A stretch of DNA of 37,511 nt. It comes from JAABRT01 sp038259155 (lineage in GTDB: Bacteria; Gemmatimonadota; Gemmatimonadetes; Gemmatimonadales; Gemmatimonadaceae). Position 1 is the stretch's first letter. Each line of letters starts with the position of its first letter. The notes beneath the pieces are model-generated. The model was not told where the DNA came from, ran no database searches, and saw nothing but the letters and a program-made list of their open reading frames with translations. Shown here piece by piece: positions 16,317 through 24,449 of this stretch. Position numbers and translations under genes: made by a program. Where the stretch lies: assembly GCA_038259155.1 (NCBI GenBank), contig JBBSPE010000029.1, positions 1 through 37,511 of the forward strand. Direction: 5' to 3'.

Positions 16317-17149
16317 CGTCAGCATCTCGCCCGTTGCAGACACCCGCCGACGCACCAGGCGGCCCGCGCCCGCCCGTGTCGCAGTGGAGCGTGTTTGGCG
16401 CCCTGCTCCGGCGCGATGTACGCGTCGCCCGACGCGAGCTGCCGTACTTTCTGGTGCGGACCATCATGCAGCCCGTGCTCTTCCTCGTGGTGTTCGGGTT
16501 CCTGCTGCCCAAAATGGGCTTTGTGCGCGACGGCTACACGGCGGCGCTGCTGCCGGGCATTCTTGCGGTGTCGCTCACCCTCTCCTCAGTGCAGTCGGTC
16601 GCGTTGCCCATGGTGCAGGATTTCGGTTTCACGCGCGAAATTGAGGACCGGCTGCTCGCGCCGGTGCCCATGTACCTGATCGCCATCGAGAAGGTGGTGT
16701 CGGGCGCACTGCAGGGAGTGATCGCCGCCTGCGTGGTGCTCCCAATCGCGCGGCTGGTCATGGGCCCCATGCCCGACCTGCAGCTCGCCAACGCTCCGAT
16801 GATCCTCGCTGTCACGCTGCTCGGCTCCACGCTGTTCGCTTCGCTTGGCCTGTACATCGGCACGGTGATTTCGGCCACGCAGATCGGGTTGATGTTTTCG
16901 ATCATCATCGCACCCATGCTCATGTTCGGCTGCGCGTACTACCCGTGGCGCGGACTGGACGCTGTGCCGGCGTTCAAGTATGGCGTGCTGATCAACCCGA
17001 TGGTGTATGTCGCCGAGGCCATGCGCGGCGCGCTCACGCCGTCCCTGCCGCACATGTCGCTGGCGGTCTCGTGCTCGGCCATGCTGCTGCTCACCGCGGC
17101 GTTCCTCACGCTCGGGCTGCGCAGTTTCCGCAAGCGCAGCCTCGGCTGA
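16313..17149 (+). CDS. ABC-2 type transporter permease
   Basis: 278 residues starting at a GTG that overlaps the ATPase stop by four bases. After a Pro-rich cytoplasmic N-terminus there are six membrane segments, roughly 48-68, 77-98, 125-148, 160-185, 190-210 and 246-268. The loop REIEDRLLAPVP, typical of DrrB/NodJ-like permeases, marks the coupling helix region. With the preceding ATPase it forms an exporter in which both subunits are expected as dimers. The tight coupling and order are usual for such exporters. Confidence 0.92.
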   Translation: MTSASRPLQTPADAPGGPRPPVSQWSVFGALLRRDVRVARRELPYFLVRTIMQPVLFLVVFGFLLPKMGFVRDGYTAALLPGILAVSLTLSSVQSVALPMVQDFGFTREIEDRLLAPVPMYLIAIEKVVSGALQGVIAACVVLPIARLVMGPMPDLQLANAPMILAVTLLGSTLFASLGLYIGTVISATQIGLMFSIIIAPMLMFGCAYYPWRGLDAVPAFKYGVLINPMVYVAEAMRGALTPSLPHMSLAVSCSAMLLLTAAFLTLGLRSFRKRSLG

Positions 17150-17229
17150 GCGAATCCCCAACACCGCCGTCTCCGTGGCCGTAGCCTGAACGCAGCCCGA
17201 CTCACCCATACTTTCCCATCAACGACGCC

Positions 17230-18549
17230 ATGTCCTCCGTCCGCATTGTTGCTGTAGCCGCGTGTTTCGCGCTTCCCGCCGTACTCTCCGCGCAGACGTC
17301 GCTCTCTCGCACCGAGTCCGCGATCCGGGCCGAGGTGACCAACCGGCGTGAGGCGCAGATCGACTACCTGGAGCGCCTGGTGAACATCCCGAGTGGCACG
17401 CTCAACATGGCGGGCGTGCGCGAAGTGGGACGCGTGATCGGCGCGACACTCGACTCCATGGGCTTCACGTCCACGTGGGTTGACCTGCCGACGGACATGA
17501 AGCGCGCCGGTCATCTCGTGTCCACACACGTGGGCAAGCCCGGCACGCCGCGCGTGCTGCTGATCGGGCACCTGGACACCGTGTTCGAGGGCGAAAATCA
17601 GCGCTTCGAACGTGTGGACAGCATCGCGAAGGGCGCTGGCACCACCGACATCAAGGGTGGCGATGTCGTAATGCTCTACGCACTCAAGGCCATGCAGGCC
17701 GCCGGCACGCTCAGGGACCTCAACGTCACCGTGGTCATGACCGGCGACGAGGAATATCCGGGCACGCCACTCTCCGTGACGCGCGCCGCGCTCATTGACG
17801 CCGCCAAGCAGAGTGACATTGCCCTCGCGTTCGAAGGCGGCTCGCGCACCATGGCCACCATTGGCCGTCGCTCGGCCAGCGGCTGGGTGCTCACGGTCAC
17901 GGGCCAGCAGGGACACTCGTCGGGTGTCTTCCGCAGTGGCTACGGCGCCATTTATGAAGCCGCCCGCATTCTCGACGGCTTCCGCCGCGAACTCGCCGAT
18001 GAGGAGAACCTCACGTACAACCCCGGCACCATCGTGGGCGGTTCCGATGTGGTGTACGACTCGCTCAACCAGCGCGGCACCACCGCCAGCAAGACCAACA
18101 TCATTGCGCCGATCACCTGGGTACAGGGCGACCTGCGCGCGATGAATGAAGAGCAGATCGACCGTGCCAAAGCGAAGATGCGCGAGATCGTGAGCCAGCA
18201 TCTCAAGGGCACGTCGGCGGAGATCTCGTTCAGTGAAGGCTATCCGCCCATGGCGGTCACGCCCGGCGGCGAGAAGTTGCTGGCGTACTACAGCGACGCC
18301 AGCGACGCGCTCGGCTACGGACCACTCACCGCCAGCAATCCTGCCACGCGCGGCGCGGGCGACCTGAGTTTCGTCGCGCCGTTCATCGACGGCGTGGAAG
18401 GACTCGGTTCCATGGGCCGCGGTTCGCACTCGCCCGACGAATCCGTGAGCCTGCCGTCGCTCACCATGCAGACCGAGCGTGCGGCGATCATGTTGTACCG
18501 GCTCTCGCAGGAGAAGGCGGCCACCTTCCAGCGCAAGCCCCGCATGTAG
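17230..18549 (+). CDS. Secreted M20-family metallopeptidase (glutamate carboxypeptidase-like)
   Basis: 439 residues. A signal peptide (1-21, cut after VLSA) predicts periplasmic or extracellular location. Zinc-site motifs of the M20 family are clear: LIGHLDTVF (His114, Asp116), GTTDIKGG (bridging Asp140) and TGDEE (general base Glu174, ligand Glu175). The dimerisation domain follows from about 215, with TGQQGHSSGV. The pattern is closest to carboxypeptidase G2-like members, which release C-terminal residues such as glutamate. It is followed by an outer-membrane barrel gene in the same direction with a 55-base gap, so the two may be co-transcribed. Confidence 0.9.
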   Translation: MSSVRIVAVAACFALPAVLSAQTSLSRTESAIRAEVTNRREAQIDYLERLVNIPSGTLNMAGVREVGRVIGATLDSMGFTSTWVDLPTDMKRAGHLVSTHVGKPGTPRVLLIGHLDTVFEGENQRFERVDSIAKGAGTTDIKGGDVVMLYALKAMQAAGTLRDLNVTVVMTGDEEYPGTPLSVTRAALIDAAKQSDIALAFEGGSRTMATIGRRSASGWVLTVTGQQGHSSGVFRSGYGAIYEAARILDGFRRELADEENLTYNPGTIVGGSDVVYDSLNQRGTTASKTNIIAPITWVQGDLRAMNEEQIDRAKAKMREIVSQHLKGTSAEISFSEGYPPMAVTPGGEKLLAYYSDASDALGYGPLTASNPATRGAGDLSFVAPFIDGVEGLGSMGRGSHSPDESVSLPSLTMQTERAAIMLYRLSQEKAATFQRKPRM

Positions 18550-18567
18550 GCAGCCGCAGCCGCAGCC
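18550..18567. repeat. GCAGCC x3 short tandem repeat
   Basis: Three exact copies of GCAGCC directly after the M20 stop codon, continuing into GCC repeats. It is short and probably neutral. Confidence 0.6.
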
Positions 18568-18604
18568 GCCGCCACGAGCCTCTTCATTCCACACACTCCC
18601 CTAC

Positions 18605-20884
18605 ATGTCGCGACTTCGTTCTGCCCACTGCTCGTATCTCGTGGCGGCCGTGCTCCTGACCGCGTTCGCCGGCAGCGCGGGCGCGCAGTCGCCTTCCCAG
18701 ACGCGCACACCAGCACGCCGAAAGGTGCGCGCGATCCCCAGCGATGGCGCAATACGGGTGGACGGCGTGCTGGATGAAGCCATCTGGAAGTCCGTCGCGC
18801 CTGAGAGCGGGTTCATCCAGAGCGAACCCCTCACCGGGCAGCCCGCCACCGAGGCCACCGACGTCTGGGTCGCGTTCGACCAGGACAACCTCTACGTCGC
18901 GGCCTACATGCACGACGGGGAGCCCGGCACGCTCGTGGTGAACGACATCCGCAAGGACTTCACGGAGAGTGACCAGGACGACTTCGAACTCCTGCTCGAT
19001 ACCTTTGGCGACAAGCGCAACGGCTACGTGTTCAGCACGAACGTGGAGGGCGCGCGACACGACCGTCAGGTCTCCAACGAGGGGCGCGAGGTCAACCAGA
19101 GTTGGGACGCCGTGTGGGAGGTGCACACCACGCGGGTCGCCGACGGATGGACGGCCGAGTTCCGTGTCCCGTTCCGGTCGCTGCGCTTTGACAACGCCGG
19201 CGCCACCGACTGGGGCATCAACTTCTCCCGCCATATCCGGCGCAAGAACGAAGTCGTGTTCTGGTCGCCCATACCGCGCTCGTTCAACATGAACCGCGTC
19301 TCGCTGGCTGGAACGCTCGAGGGGCTCACCACGGGCAGCGCGGGTCGCGATCTGCGCGTCAAACCGTACATCGCGGACAACATGGTGCGTGCGCTCGGCA
19401 CCACCGCCCTGCCCAAGCCCACGTTTGGCAACACCGCGAATGTCGGCCTCGACCTCAAAGCGGCCGTCACGTCGGGGCTCACGCTCGACCTCACCGTCAA
19501 TCCTGATTTTGGGCAGGCGGAAGCCGACGAACAGCAGGTCAATCTCACGCAGTTTTCACAGTTCTTTCCGGAAAAGCGTGACTTTTTCCTGGAGAACTCC
19601 GGCGTGTTCTACATCGGCGATGCGGCGCGAAACAATCGCGTGTCCAACGCGCCAACGCCCGACGAGGACAATCTGCTCTTCTTCTCGCGGCGCATCGGTC
19701 TCAGCCCCACGGGCCAGCAGATCCCGATTGACGGCGGGCTTCGCGTGACCGGCAAGCTCACCGAATCATCGCGGCTCGGCCTGCTGTCCATCAGTGAACG
19801 TGGTGCGCCCGGGACGCCGCGGGCAAACTCCAGTGTGCTGCGCTTCCGGCAGAATCTGGGCACGGTGGGCAACGACGTGGGCGTCTTCGTCATGCAGCGC
19901 GCGAACATCGGCGGCAGCGACAGCGGGCCGTCCACGCTGCAGCGTGGCTACGTCAACCGCGTGTTTGGCGTGGACAACAATATCCGGCTGTTCGGCAATC
20001 TGGACTGGAACTCGTACGTGGTGAAATCGCAGACGCCGGGCATTGATTCCGGCGACTACGCCTGGCGATCCACGCTCAACTGGGAGAGCAACTTCTTCCA
20101 CGGCAAGGGCGGCGTGATGCAACTGGGCGCCGGCTTCAACAACGATCTCGGGTTCTACCGCCGCACGGACGTCCGCAAGTATCTGCTCGACACCGGCCTC
20201 CGACCCCGCTCCGATTGGTTGCGCGCCCACGGCGTGCGGGAGTTCCATCCGCACGTGACCTGGGACTATCAGGAGAATCTGGAGGGCCAGGTTGAGGCCA
20301 AGCGGCTGCACACCGGCTGGTCCACGTTCTTCAACAACGGCACCGTGTTCGAGATCTCGGTGAACCCGGCCGCCAACCGACTCGCCGCTCCCTTTCGACC
20401 CAACGCCAAGATGGCCGCTCCGATTCCGGTGGGCCTGTACGCGTGGACGGAATGGCAGTATTACCTCGTAAGCGATCAGTCTCGCGCGATCTCTGCGAAC
20501 GTCCGCTACACCACGGGTGGCCTGTACGACGGCACGCAGCATTCGGTGAACGGCACCGTGACCCTCCGGCCGAATTACCACCTGCGCGCCTCGGTGGGCG
20601 TCCAGCGCACATCAGCGCAGCTCAACCAGCCGCAACTGGACTTCGTGAACAACCTGCTCACCGCGCGCGTGAGCTACTCGTTCACCACCAACATGTTTGT
20701 GGACGCGCTCTCGCAGTATGACGAGACGAGCAAGCAGTTCAACGCGAACGTCCGCTTCAACATCATCCACCATCCGCTGAGTGATCTGTTCGTGGTGTAC
20801 AACGACCAGCGCATCCTCACCCCCGACAGCCCTGTGGCGGGACGTGCGATCCTGGTGAAGTTCACCCAGATGTTCTCGTTCTGA
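18605..20884 (+). CDS. DUF5916-type outer-membrane beta-barrel protein with CBM9-like N-terminus
   Basis: 759 residues from the ATG at 18605, which gives a clean signal peptide (cut after AGAQ). Residues about 40-230 form a CBM9-like domain (IRVDGVLDEAIW, then DDFELLLDTFGDKRNGYVF). The rest is strand-rich and contains NPDFGQAEADEQQVNL and FPEKRDFFLENSGVF, characteristic of the DUF5916 family. The protein ends in Phe (FTQMFSF), the usual last residue of outer-membrane barrels. Function is unknown; carbohydrate binding is only a fold-level suggestion. An in-frame extension back to 18479 overlaps the M20 gene and spoils the signal peptide, so it is rejected. Confidence 0.88.
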   Translation: MSRLRSAHCSYLVAAVLLTAFAGSAGAQSPSQTRTPARRKVRAIPSDGAIRVDGVLDEAIWKSVAPESGFIQSEPLTGQPATEATDVWVAFDQDNLYVAAYMHDGEPGTLVVNDIRKDFTESDQDDFELLLDTFGDKRNGYVFSTNVEGARHDRQVSNEGREVNQSWDAVWEVHTTRVADGWTAEFRVPFRSLRFDNAGATDWGINFSRHIRRKNEVVFWSPIPRSFNMNRVSLAGTLEGLTTGSAGRDLRVKPYIADNMVRALGTTALPKPTFGNTANVGLDLKAAVTSGLTLDLTVNPDFGQAEADEQQVNLTQFSQFFPEKRDFFLENSGVFYIGDAARNNRVSNAPTPDEDNLLFFSRRIGLSPTGQQIPIDGGLRVTGKLTESSRLGLLSISERGAPGTPRANSSVLRFRQNLGTVGNDVGVFVMQRANIGGSDSGPSTLQRGYVNRVFGVDNNIRLFGNLDWNSYVVKSQTPGIDSGDYAWRSTLNWESNFFHGKGGVMQLGAGFNNDLGFYRRTDVRKYLLDTGLRPRSDWLRAHGVREFHPHVTWDYQENLEGQVEAKRLHTGWSTFFNNGTVFEISVNPAANRLAAPFRPNAKMAAPIPVGLYAWTEWQYYLVSDQSRAISANVRYTTGGLYDGTQHSVNGTVTLRPNYHLRASVGVQRTSAQLNQPQLDFVNNLLTARVSYSFTTNMFVDALSQYDETSKQFNANVRFNIIHHPLSDLFVVYNDQRILTPDSPVAGRAILVKFTQMFSF

Positions 20885-20892
20885 TCAGCGTC

Positions 20893-21330
20893 TCACTCCG
20901 ATCCACGCAGCGGATTCACCCAGCGCAGCCCCTGAAACCGGCTGAAGTCGCCATCGGCGGAGTGCAGGGTCGCGCCGCGCCCGATGCAGAGCGCCGCAAG
21001 GTGCGCGTCGTTGGTGAGATTTCCCGCCGTCCCCGTCTCGCGCAGGAGCGCGTTCAGAAGCGTCCAGTGTCCCGGCGCGGGCTCGATGATCGAGGCCAGC
21101 CGCTGCTTGAGCCATCCATCCACGATCGCATTGCACGCATCCACCGAGAGCGGCTCCGGGAACACGCGGGGATTCGTGGCGATGCGAACGAAGCCCACGA
21201 GCACTAACCAGGCAAATCCGATGGGCTCATCAGCCGAGAAAATATCCGTCAACCAGCGCGCGGCACGTGGGTGCTGCGGCGTGCTGCGATTGACCGCGTA
21301 GAGCAGCAGGTTCACATCGGGCACGATCAC
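20893..21330 (-). CDS. vapC: VapC-type PIN-domain ribonuclease toxin
   Basis: 145 residues with a PIN fold: Asp5 in VPDVNLLLYAVN, Asp108 in LTNDAHLAAL, and Asp126/Asp128 in SADGDFSRF. The internal motif VGFVRIATNPRVFPEPLS is characteristic of one large VapC subfamily (the TIGR00028-like group). These toxins are Mg-dependent RNases that cut tRNA or rRNA when the antitoxin is lost. The GTG start follows the vapB stop by two bases, so toxin translation depends on antitoxin translation. The gene ends eight bases from the convergent barrel gene. Confidence 0.92.
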   Translation of the reverse strand: MIVPDVNLLLYAVNRSTPQHPRAARWLTDIFSADEPIGFAWLVLVGFVRIATNPRVFPEPLSVDACNAIVDGWLKQRLASIIEPAPGHWTLLNALLRETGTAGNLTNDAHLAALCIGRGATLHSADGDFSRFQGLRWVNPLRGSE

Positions 21331-21332
21331 CC

Positions 21333-21599
21333 TCAGCGCCCGCGCGCCTGCTTGCTGAGCACTTCCGCGTCCTCGAGTTCGCCCGCGAGCTGCAGCGCTT
21401 TCACGAGATCGATGCCTTCGCGCACCTTGCCCATGGCATACGACGGCGGCGCGTAGGGCGCCTCGCTCCCGGACTCCCGAGGCTCGAGGCCACGAAGGAG
21501 CACGCGGTGCAGCATCGCGCGGAACGAGATGTTCTCGCGGTGTGCGTCATCGCGCAGTCGCGAAAGCAGCGAGTCGTCGAGATCGATGGTTGTGCGCAT
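21333..21599 (-). CDS. vapB: VapB-type antitoxin
   Basis: 88 residues. The N-terminus (MRTTIDLDDSLLSRLRDDA) is a ribbon-helix-helix DNA-binding domain; the C-terminal half (from about 45) is the flexible toxin-binding tail. It should neutralise the adjacent VapC and repress the operon as a complex. There is no ribosome binding site, and the predicted transcription start falls at or next to the ATG, so translation may be leaderless. The promoter and palindrome lie directly upstream. Confidence 0.9.
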   Translation of the reverse strand: MRTTIDLDDSLLSRLRDDAHRENISFRAMLHRVLLRGLEPRESGSEAPYAPPSYAMGKVREGIDLVKALQLAGELEDAEVLSKQARGR

Positions 21600-21602
21600 G
21601 GC

Positions 21603-21633
21603 TGATGCTATAGCATCATCGTGTTGATGTCAA
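21603..21633 (-). promoter_or_regulatory. vapBC promoter with overlapping palindromic operator
   Basis: On the minus strand, TTGACA (21633-21628) is followed after 15 bases by TATAGC (21612-21607), preceded by TG as in an extended -10. TATAGC lies inside a perfect 16-base palindrome (TGATGCTATAGCATCA, 21603-21618), and the -35 lies in a second inverted repeat, GTTGA-TG-TCAAC (21622-21633). Such repeats are the usual target of VapB ribbon-helix-helix dimers. Seven bases separate the -10 from the ATG. Confidence 0.7.
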
Positions 21634-21655
21634 CGCATCTCGCTAGTGTTCCGTC

Positions 21656-22237
21656 ATGAGTTCCCCCGCCCTTTCCCGCCTCCGCCGAGTGCATTGGTCC
21701 ACGTGGCTGATGGTGGCGCTGCTCGTGCTGGCCGCGCCGCGCCTGTTCCCGCACGTGGGGGCCTTGCTCAACGTCACCGACCGCGACACCCGAACACCCA
21801 CATTCCAGGTCACGACGCTCGAGGGGAAGACCCTGCGGCTCGCCGACCTGCGCGGGCAGGTGGTGCTCGTCAACGTCTGGGCCACGTGGTGCGTCCCGTG
21901 CCGCGTGGAGATGCCAATGCTCGAGTCCACCTGGAAGCGCCATCGCGACGCCGGGTTGCTGCTGCTTGGCGCATCCGTCGACAAAGGAGACCCCTCGGTC
22001 GTAAGCGCCTTCGCGCAGGATCGCGGCATCACGTATCCCATCGCGATCGTGGCCGACGATGTCATCGCCCAACTCGGCGGCGTGTCGGCCTATCCCACGT
22101 CCGTATTGATCGGTCGAAACGGTGTGATCCGACACCGCGTGGTGGGGCCCATTGGACCGCTGACGCTGGAGCTGGCCATCCGCCGCGCGCTGGCGGAGCC
22201 GACGGATCGCACCGGCAGGGAACGCACCGCGAGGTAA
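21656..22237 (+). CDS. TlpA/ResA-like membrane-anchored thioredoxin
   Basis: 193 residues. One N-terminal membrane helix (about 15-36) anchors a periplasmic thioredoxin fold with the active-site WCVPC (Cys79, Cys82) and the cis-Pro region SAYPTSVLI. The AhpC/TSA-Redoxin-like core (TPTFQVTTLEGKTLRLADL) is typical of TlpA/ResA proteins, which reduce disulfides for cytochrome c maturation or related processes. No cytochrome biogenesis genes are nearby, so the partner is unknown. It is divergent from vapBC across a 56-base region that includes the antitoxin operator. Confidence 0.9.
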   Translation: MSSPALSRLRRVHWSTWLMVALLVLAAPRLFPHVGALLNVTDRDTRTPTFQVTTLEGKTLRLADLRGQVVLVNVWATWCVPCRVEMPMLESTWKRHRDAGLLLLGASVDKGDPSVVSAFAQDRGITYPIAIVADDVIAQLGGVSAYPTSVLIGRNGVIRHRVVGPIGPLTLELAIRRALAEPTDRTGRERTAR

Positions 22238-22270
22238 GTAGCGCACCGCGAAGTGCATTCTGGTAGGCGG

Positions 22271-22318
22271 GCACGAGACACCATAACCTCCGGAAACCCT
22301 TCTCCAGAGATCTCGTGC
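22271..22318 (+). promoter_or_regulatory. Inverted repeat in leader of ABM-domain gene
   Basis: GCACGAGA (22271-22278) and TCTCGTGC (22311-22318) are perfect complements 32 bases apart. The second arm ends one base before the ATG. In mRNA the pairing would hide the start region; as DNA it could be an operator. The arms are short, so chance is possible. Confidence 0.35.
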
Positions 22319-22319
22319 G

Positions 22320-22889
22320 ATGCCTGCCTCACCATTGACCACACCGGTGACCGTTTTTGTATCCCGCCGCGTGAAAGCCGGCCGAGAAGCGGAGTACGAG
22401 GCGTGGCTGTCACGTCTCATCGCCGACAGCGCCGCCATGCCGGGCTTCCTCGGCACCGACATTCACCGTCCGCCCCCCACGGGGCCGCGCGAATACACGA
22501 GTGTCTTTCGGTTCGACACCATCGCGCATCTGCGCGCCTTCGAGGAAAGCGATCTGCGCGCCCACGCGCTCGACGCCGTGCAACCGTTCGTTGAGGCCGA
22601 TGCAACGTGGCGGCACCTCACCGGACTGGAGTTCTGGTTCGCGCCACCAGCAGGCACGCCAGTGCCCCAGCCCTCACGATTGCGCATGGCACTTGTGATG
22701 ATCGTGGTGGTGTACGGTTTGGTGATGGTGTTCGGGCGCGTCGTAACGCTCGTGCTCACGCAGACTCCGCAGCCATTGCGTCTGCTCATCACCATCGTGC
22801 TTGAGGTGTTCTTCCTCACTTATTTCCTGATGCCGCGCCTCACACGATGGCTGGCGCCGTTCATTTACCCGCGGACGTCGCGGCCGTAG
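22320..22889 (+). CDS. Antibiotic-biosynthesis-monooxygenase-domain membrane protein
   Basis: 189 residues. The first ~105 form an ABM-like ferredoxin fold (VTVFVSRRVKAGREAEYEAW, FLGTDIHRP, YTSVFRFDTIAHLRAF). Two membrane helices follow (about 121-142 and 152-174), with a short basic tail. Stand-alone ABM domains are small cofactor-free oxygenases or heme-binding proteins; versions fused to a two-helix tail are common but uncharacterised. The gene end overlaps the convergent DinB-like gene by 29 bases. Confidence 0.85.
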   Translation: MPASPLTTPVTVFVSRRVKAGREAEYEAWLSRLIADSAAMPGFLGTDIHRPPPTGPREYTSVFRFDTIAHLRAFEESDLRAHALDAVQPFVEADATWRHLTGLEFWFAPPAGTPVPQPSRLRMALVMIVVVYGLVMVFGRVVTLVLTQTPQPLRLLITIVLEVFFLTYFLMPRLTRWLAPFIYPRTSRP

Positions 22890-23499
22890 CGCTCCACGGC
22901 GGCACCACCTCGTTCGCGCGCGCGTACGCAATCGCCTGTCCGAGATGCTCGTGCAGGTGCACGATGGCGCGCACCCACAGGTCACCCTGCGTGATCGCCG
23001 TTCCGCGCAGCATGACTTCCTTGTCCGGCTCCAGGCGAGTGGCCACGAACGACGCATTCATGGCCTCAAACGACCGCTTGAGCTCGGCCACGATTTCTGC
23101 CTTCGTGCCGCGGGCGTCCTCGTAATTCTTGATGCCGCTTGTTGTCGTCACACCCGTTCCCTCCACCGGGGTGCCCAGCAGTGCGGGTACGAAGTAGTTG
23201 TCGCCGGCCATGTGCGCGAACACCGCTCCCACCGATCGCACGCCTTCCATTGGAGCCCAGCCATACGTTTGCTCCGGCATCGCCTCGGCCAACTGCACCA
23301 TCTTGTCGCCGAGTTCGTCCATCTCACGGCCAAGATTGTCGAGCATGGCGGTGCCGGAGGCGGAGGACGACACCGTTGGGCTCGCTGCCACAGCGTCGCT
23401 GGCACCATCGGCCGGGACGTTGGCGCTCGTGCACGCGCTGGCGAGCGCGAGTGCGAGTACCGCCAGACCGGCGGTGCCTCGCAGGGGAGTGTGCGTCAT
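22861..23499 (-). CDS. DinB-like four-helix-bundle lipoprotein
   Basis: 212 residues from the ATG at 23499. A lipoprotein signal ends in LALASAC (Cys23). After a Ser/Ala-rich linker comes a DinB/YfiT-type helical domain with candidate metal histidines in VFAHMAGDNYF and HLHEHLGQAIAYAR. Most DinB-like proteins are cytosolic metal-dependent transferases or of unknown role; export as a lipoprotein is seen in Gemmatimonadota-like and Bacteroidota-like genomes. The frame continues upstream to 23559, but the leader defines the start. It overlaps the ABM gene tail to tail. Confidence 0.85.
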   Translation of the reverse strand: MTHTPLRGTAGLAVLALALASACTSANVPADGASDAVAASPTVSSSASGTAMLDNLGREMDELGDKMVQLAEAMPEQTYGWAPMEGVRSVGAVFAHMAGDNYFVPALLGTPVEGTGVTTTSGIKNYEDARGTKAEIVAELKRSFEAMNASFVATRLEPDKEVMLRGTAITQGDLWVRAIVHLHEHLGQAIAYARANEVVPPWSATAATSAGK

Positions 23500-23725
23500 G
23501 AGGGTGGGGTAAGGGGTGATGAGCGTGGTGGGAGCGCCCCAAACGTAGCGCAGGGCCACTCAGCCGGCAGCCCCACCCTTGCGCACCTCGCCTGACGCTC
23601 GCATCAGTAGAAATGCGCCGGTGGCATGCTGGGGTGTATCCGGCTTGGAGCGCTGCCCAACATGGCGCTCGCTTTCTTCGCTCGCTTTTCTCGCGTCTTC
23701 GACTGTTCGTCGACCGGAGGGCTCC

Positions 23726-24427
23726 ATGAAGAACTTCGCGATGTTGATTCCGGCCTTGTGCCTCGCTGTCTCGTGCGGTGACAGCGCCGACCCTGTGACC
23801 ACACCACCCGACACCGGCGAGCTGGTGGTGCGCGCGTCGGGATCGGCAACAGCTCCCGTCATCTCGAACCTTGTGTACGCCGTGGACCCGGCGAGCTTCG
23901 AGGTTGGATTTGTGGAAATGCGGATCACGGCCAACGCGGATTGTTCCGGACCGTACCAGACCGTTTTTGCGCGCACCTCGCCCAACCGCGTCAACATCAT
24001 CGCCAATCCCGAAATTGCTCGCAACCCGGACCTGGAGCGAGGCAGCTATCCCTGCGTGGCGCTGCGCATTTCAGATCTTCTGCGCTACGAACCATCCACC
24101 ACCGAAGGCGTCTGCATTGCCGGTACGGTTGTTGAACGCGACATTTTTCGCGCTGACGACGAACCGGACGCGTGGCGTGATCCGGCCGGCGGAGTGCTGA
24201 CGGCACGAGGATCGGCTGCGGCGCCCGTGGAAGACCTGGTCTGGACGTACATCACGCGAGATACGGCCGCCACGACTGCTCGCGGCTACGCCACGACGCA
24301 GGTGATTCCGCTGAGCGCTTCGCTGGTCGTTCCCGGGAGCACGACGTTCTACTGGGATCTACGGGCGTCGCTCGGCGACGAGGGCGGGATGTGTGGGACC
24401 GTGGGCGGCTCGATCGGGTTCCGATAG
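23726..24427 (+). CDS. Hypothetical lipoprotein
   Basis: 233 residues from the ATG at 23726, five bases after GGAGG. A short leader ends in LAVSC (Cys17), so it is lipid-anchored. The mature part is strand-rich with cysteines in pairs that could form disulfides (ANADCSGPY, GSYPCVALR, TTEGVCIAG, EGGMCGTVGG). I do not recognise the family. The upstream in-frame extension to 23579 is not supported. It is convergent with the NCS1 transporter gene, 16 bases away. Confidence 0.75.
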   Translation: MKNFAMLIPALCLAVSCGDSADPVTTPPDTGELVVRASGSATAPVISNLVYAVDPASFEVGFVEMRITANADCSGPYQTVFARTSPNRVNIIANPEIARNPDLERGSYPCVALRISDLLRYEPSTTEGVCIAGTVVERDIFRADDEPDAWRDPAGGVLTARGSAAAPVEDLVWTYITRDTAATTARGYATTQVIPLSASLVVPGSTTFYWDLRASLGDEGGMCGTVGGSIGFR

Positions 24428-24449
24428 GCGCAGCGAGCAGACGCTATCG
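24422..24449. terminator. Possible bidirectional hairpin between convergent genes
   Basis: CGATAG-G-CG (24422-24430) pairs with CGCTATCG (24442-24449) with one bulged G and an 11-base loop. It spans the end of the lipoprotein gene and the end of the transporter gene. There is no clear T-run. Confidence 0.3.

Noticed and set aside
14970..16355. 461-residue open frame on the minus strand
   Set aside because: It lies opposite the MscS and ABC ATPase genes and shows no recognisable domain.
16939..18594. 551-residue open frame on the minus strand
   Set aside because: It lies opposite the permease and M20 genes, whose motifs and signal peptide are unambiguous; composition is typical of a shadow frame.
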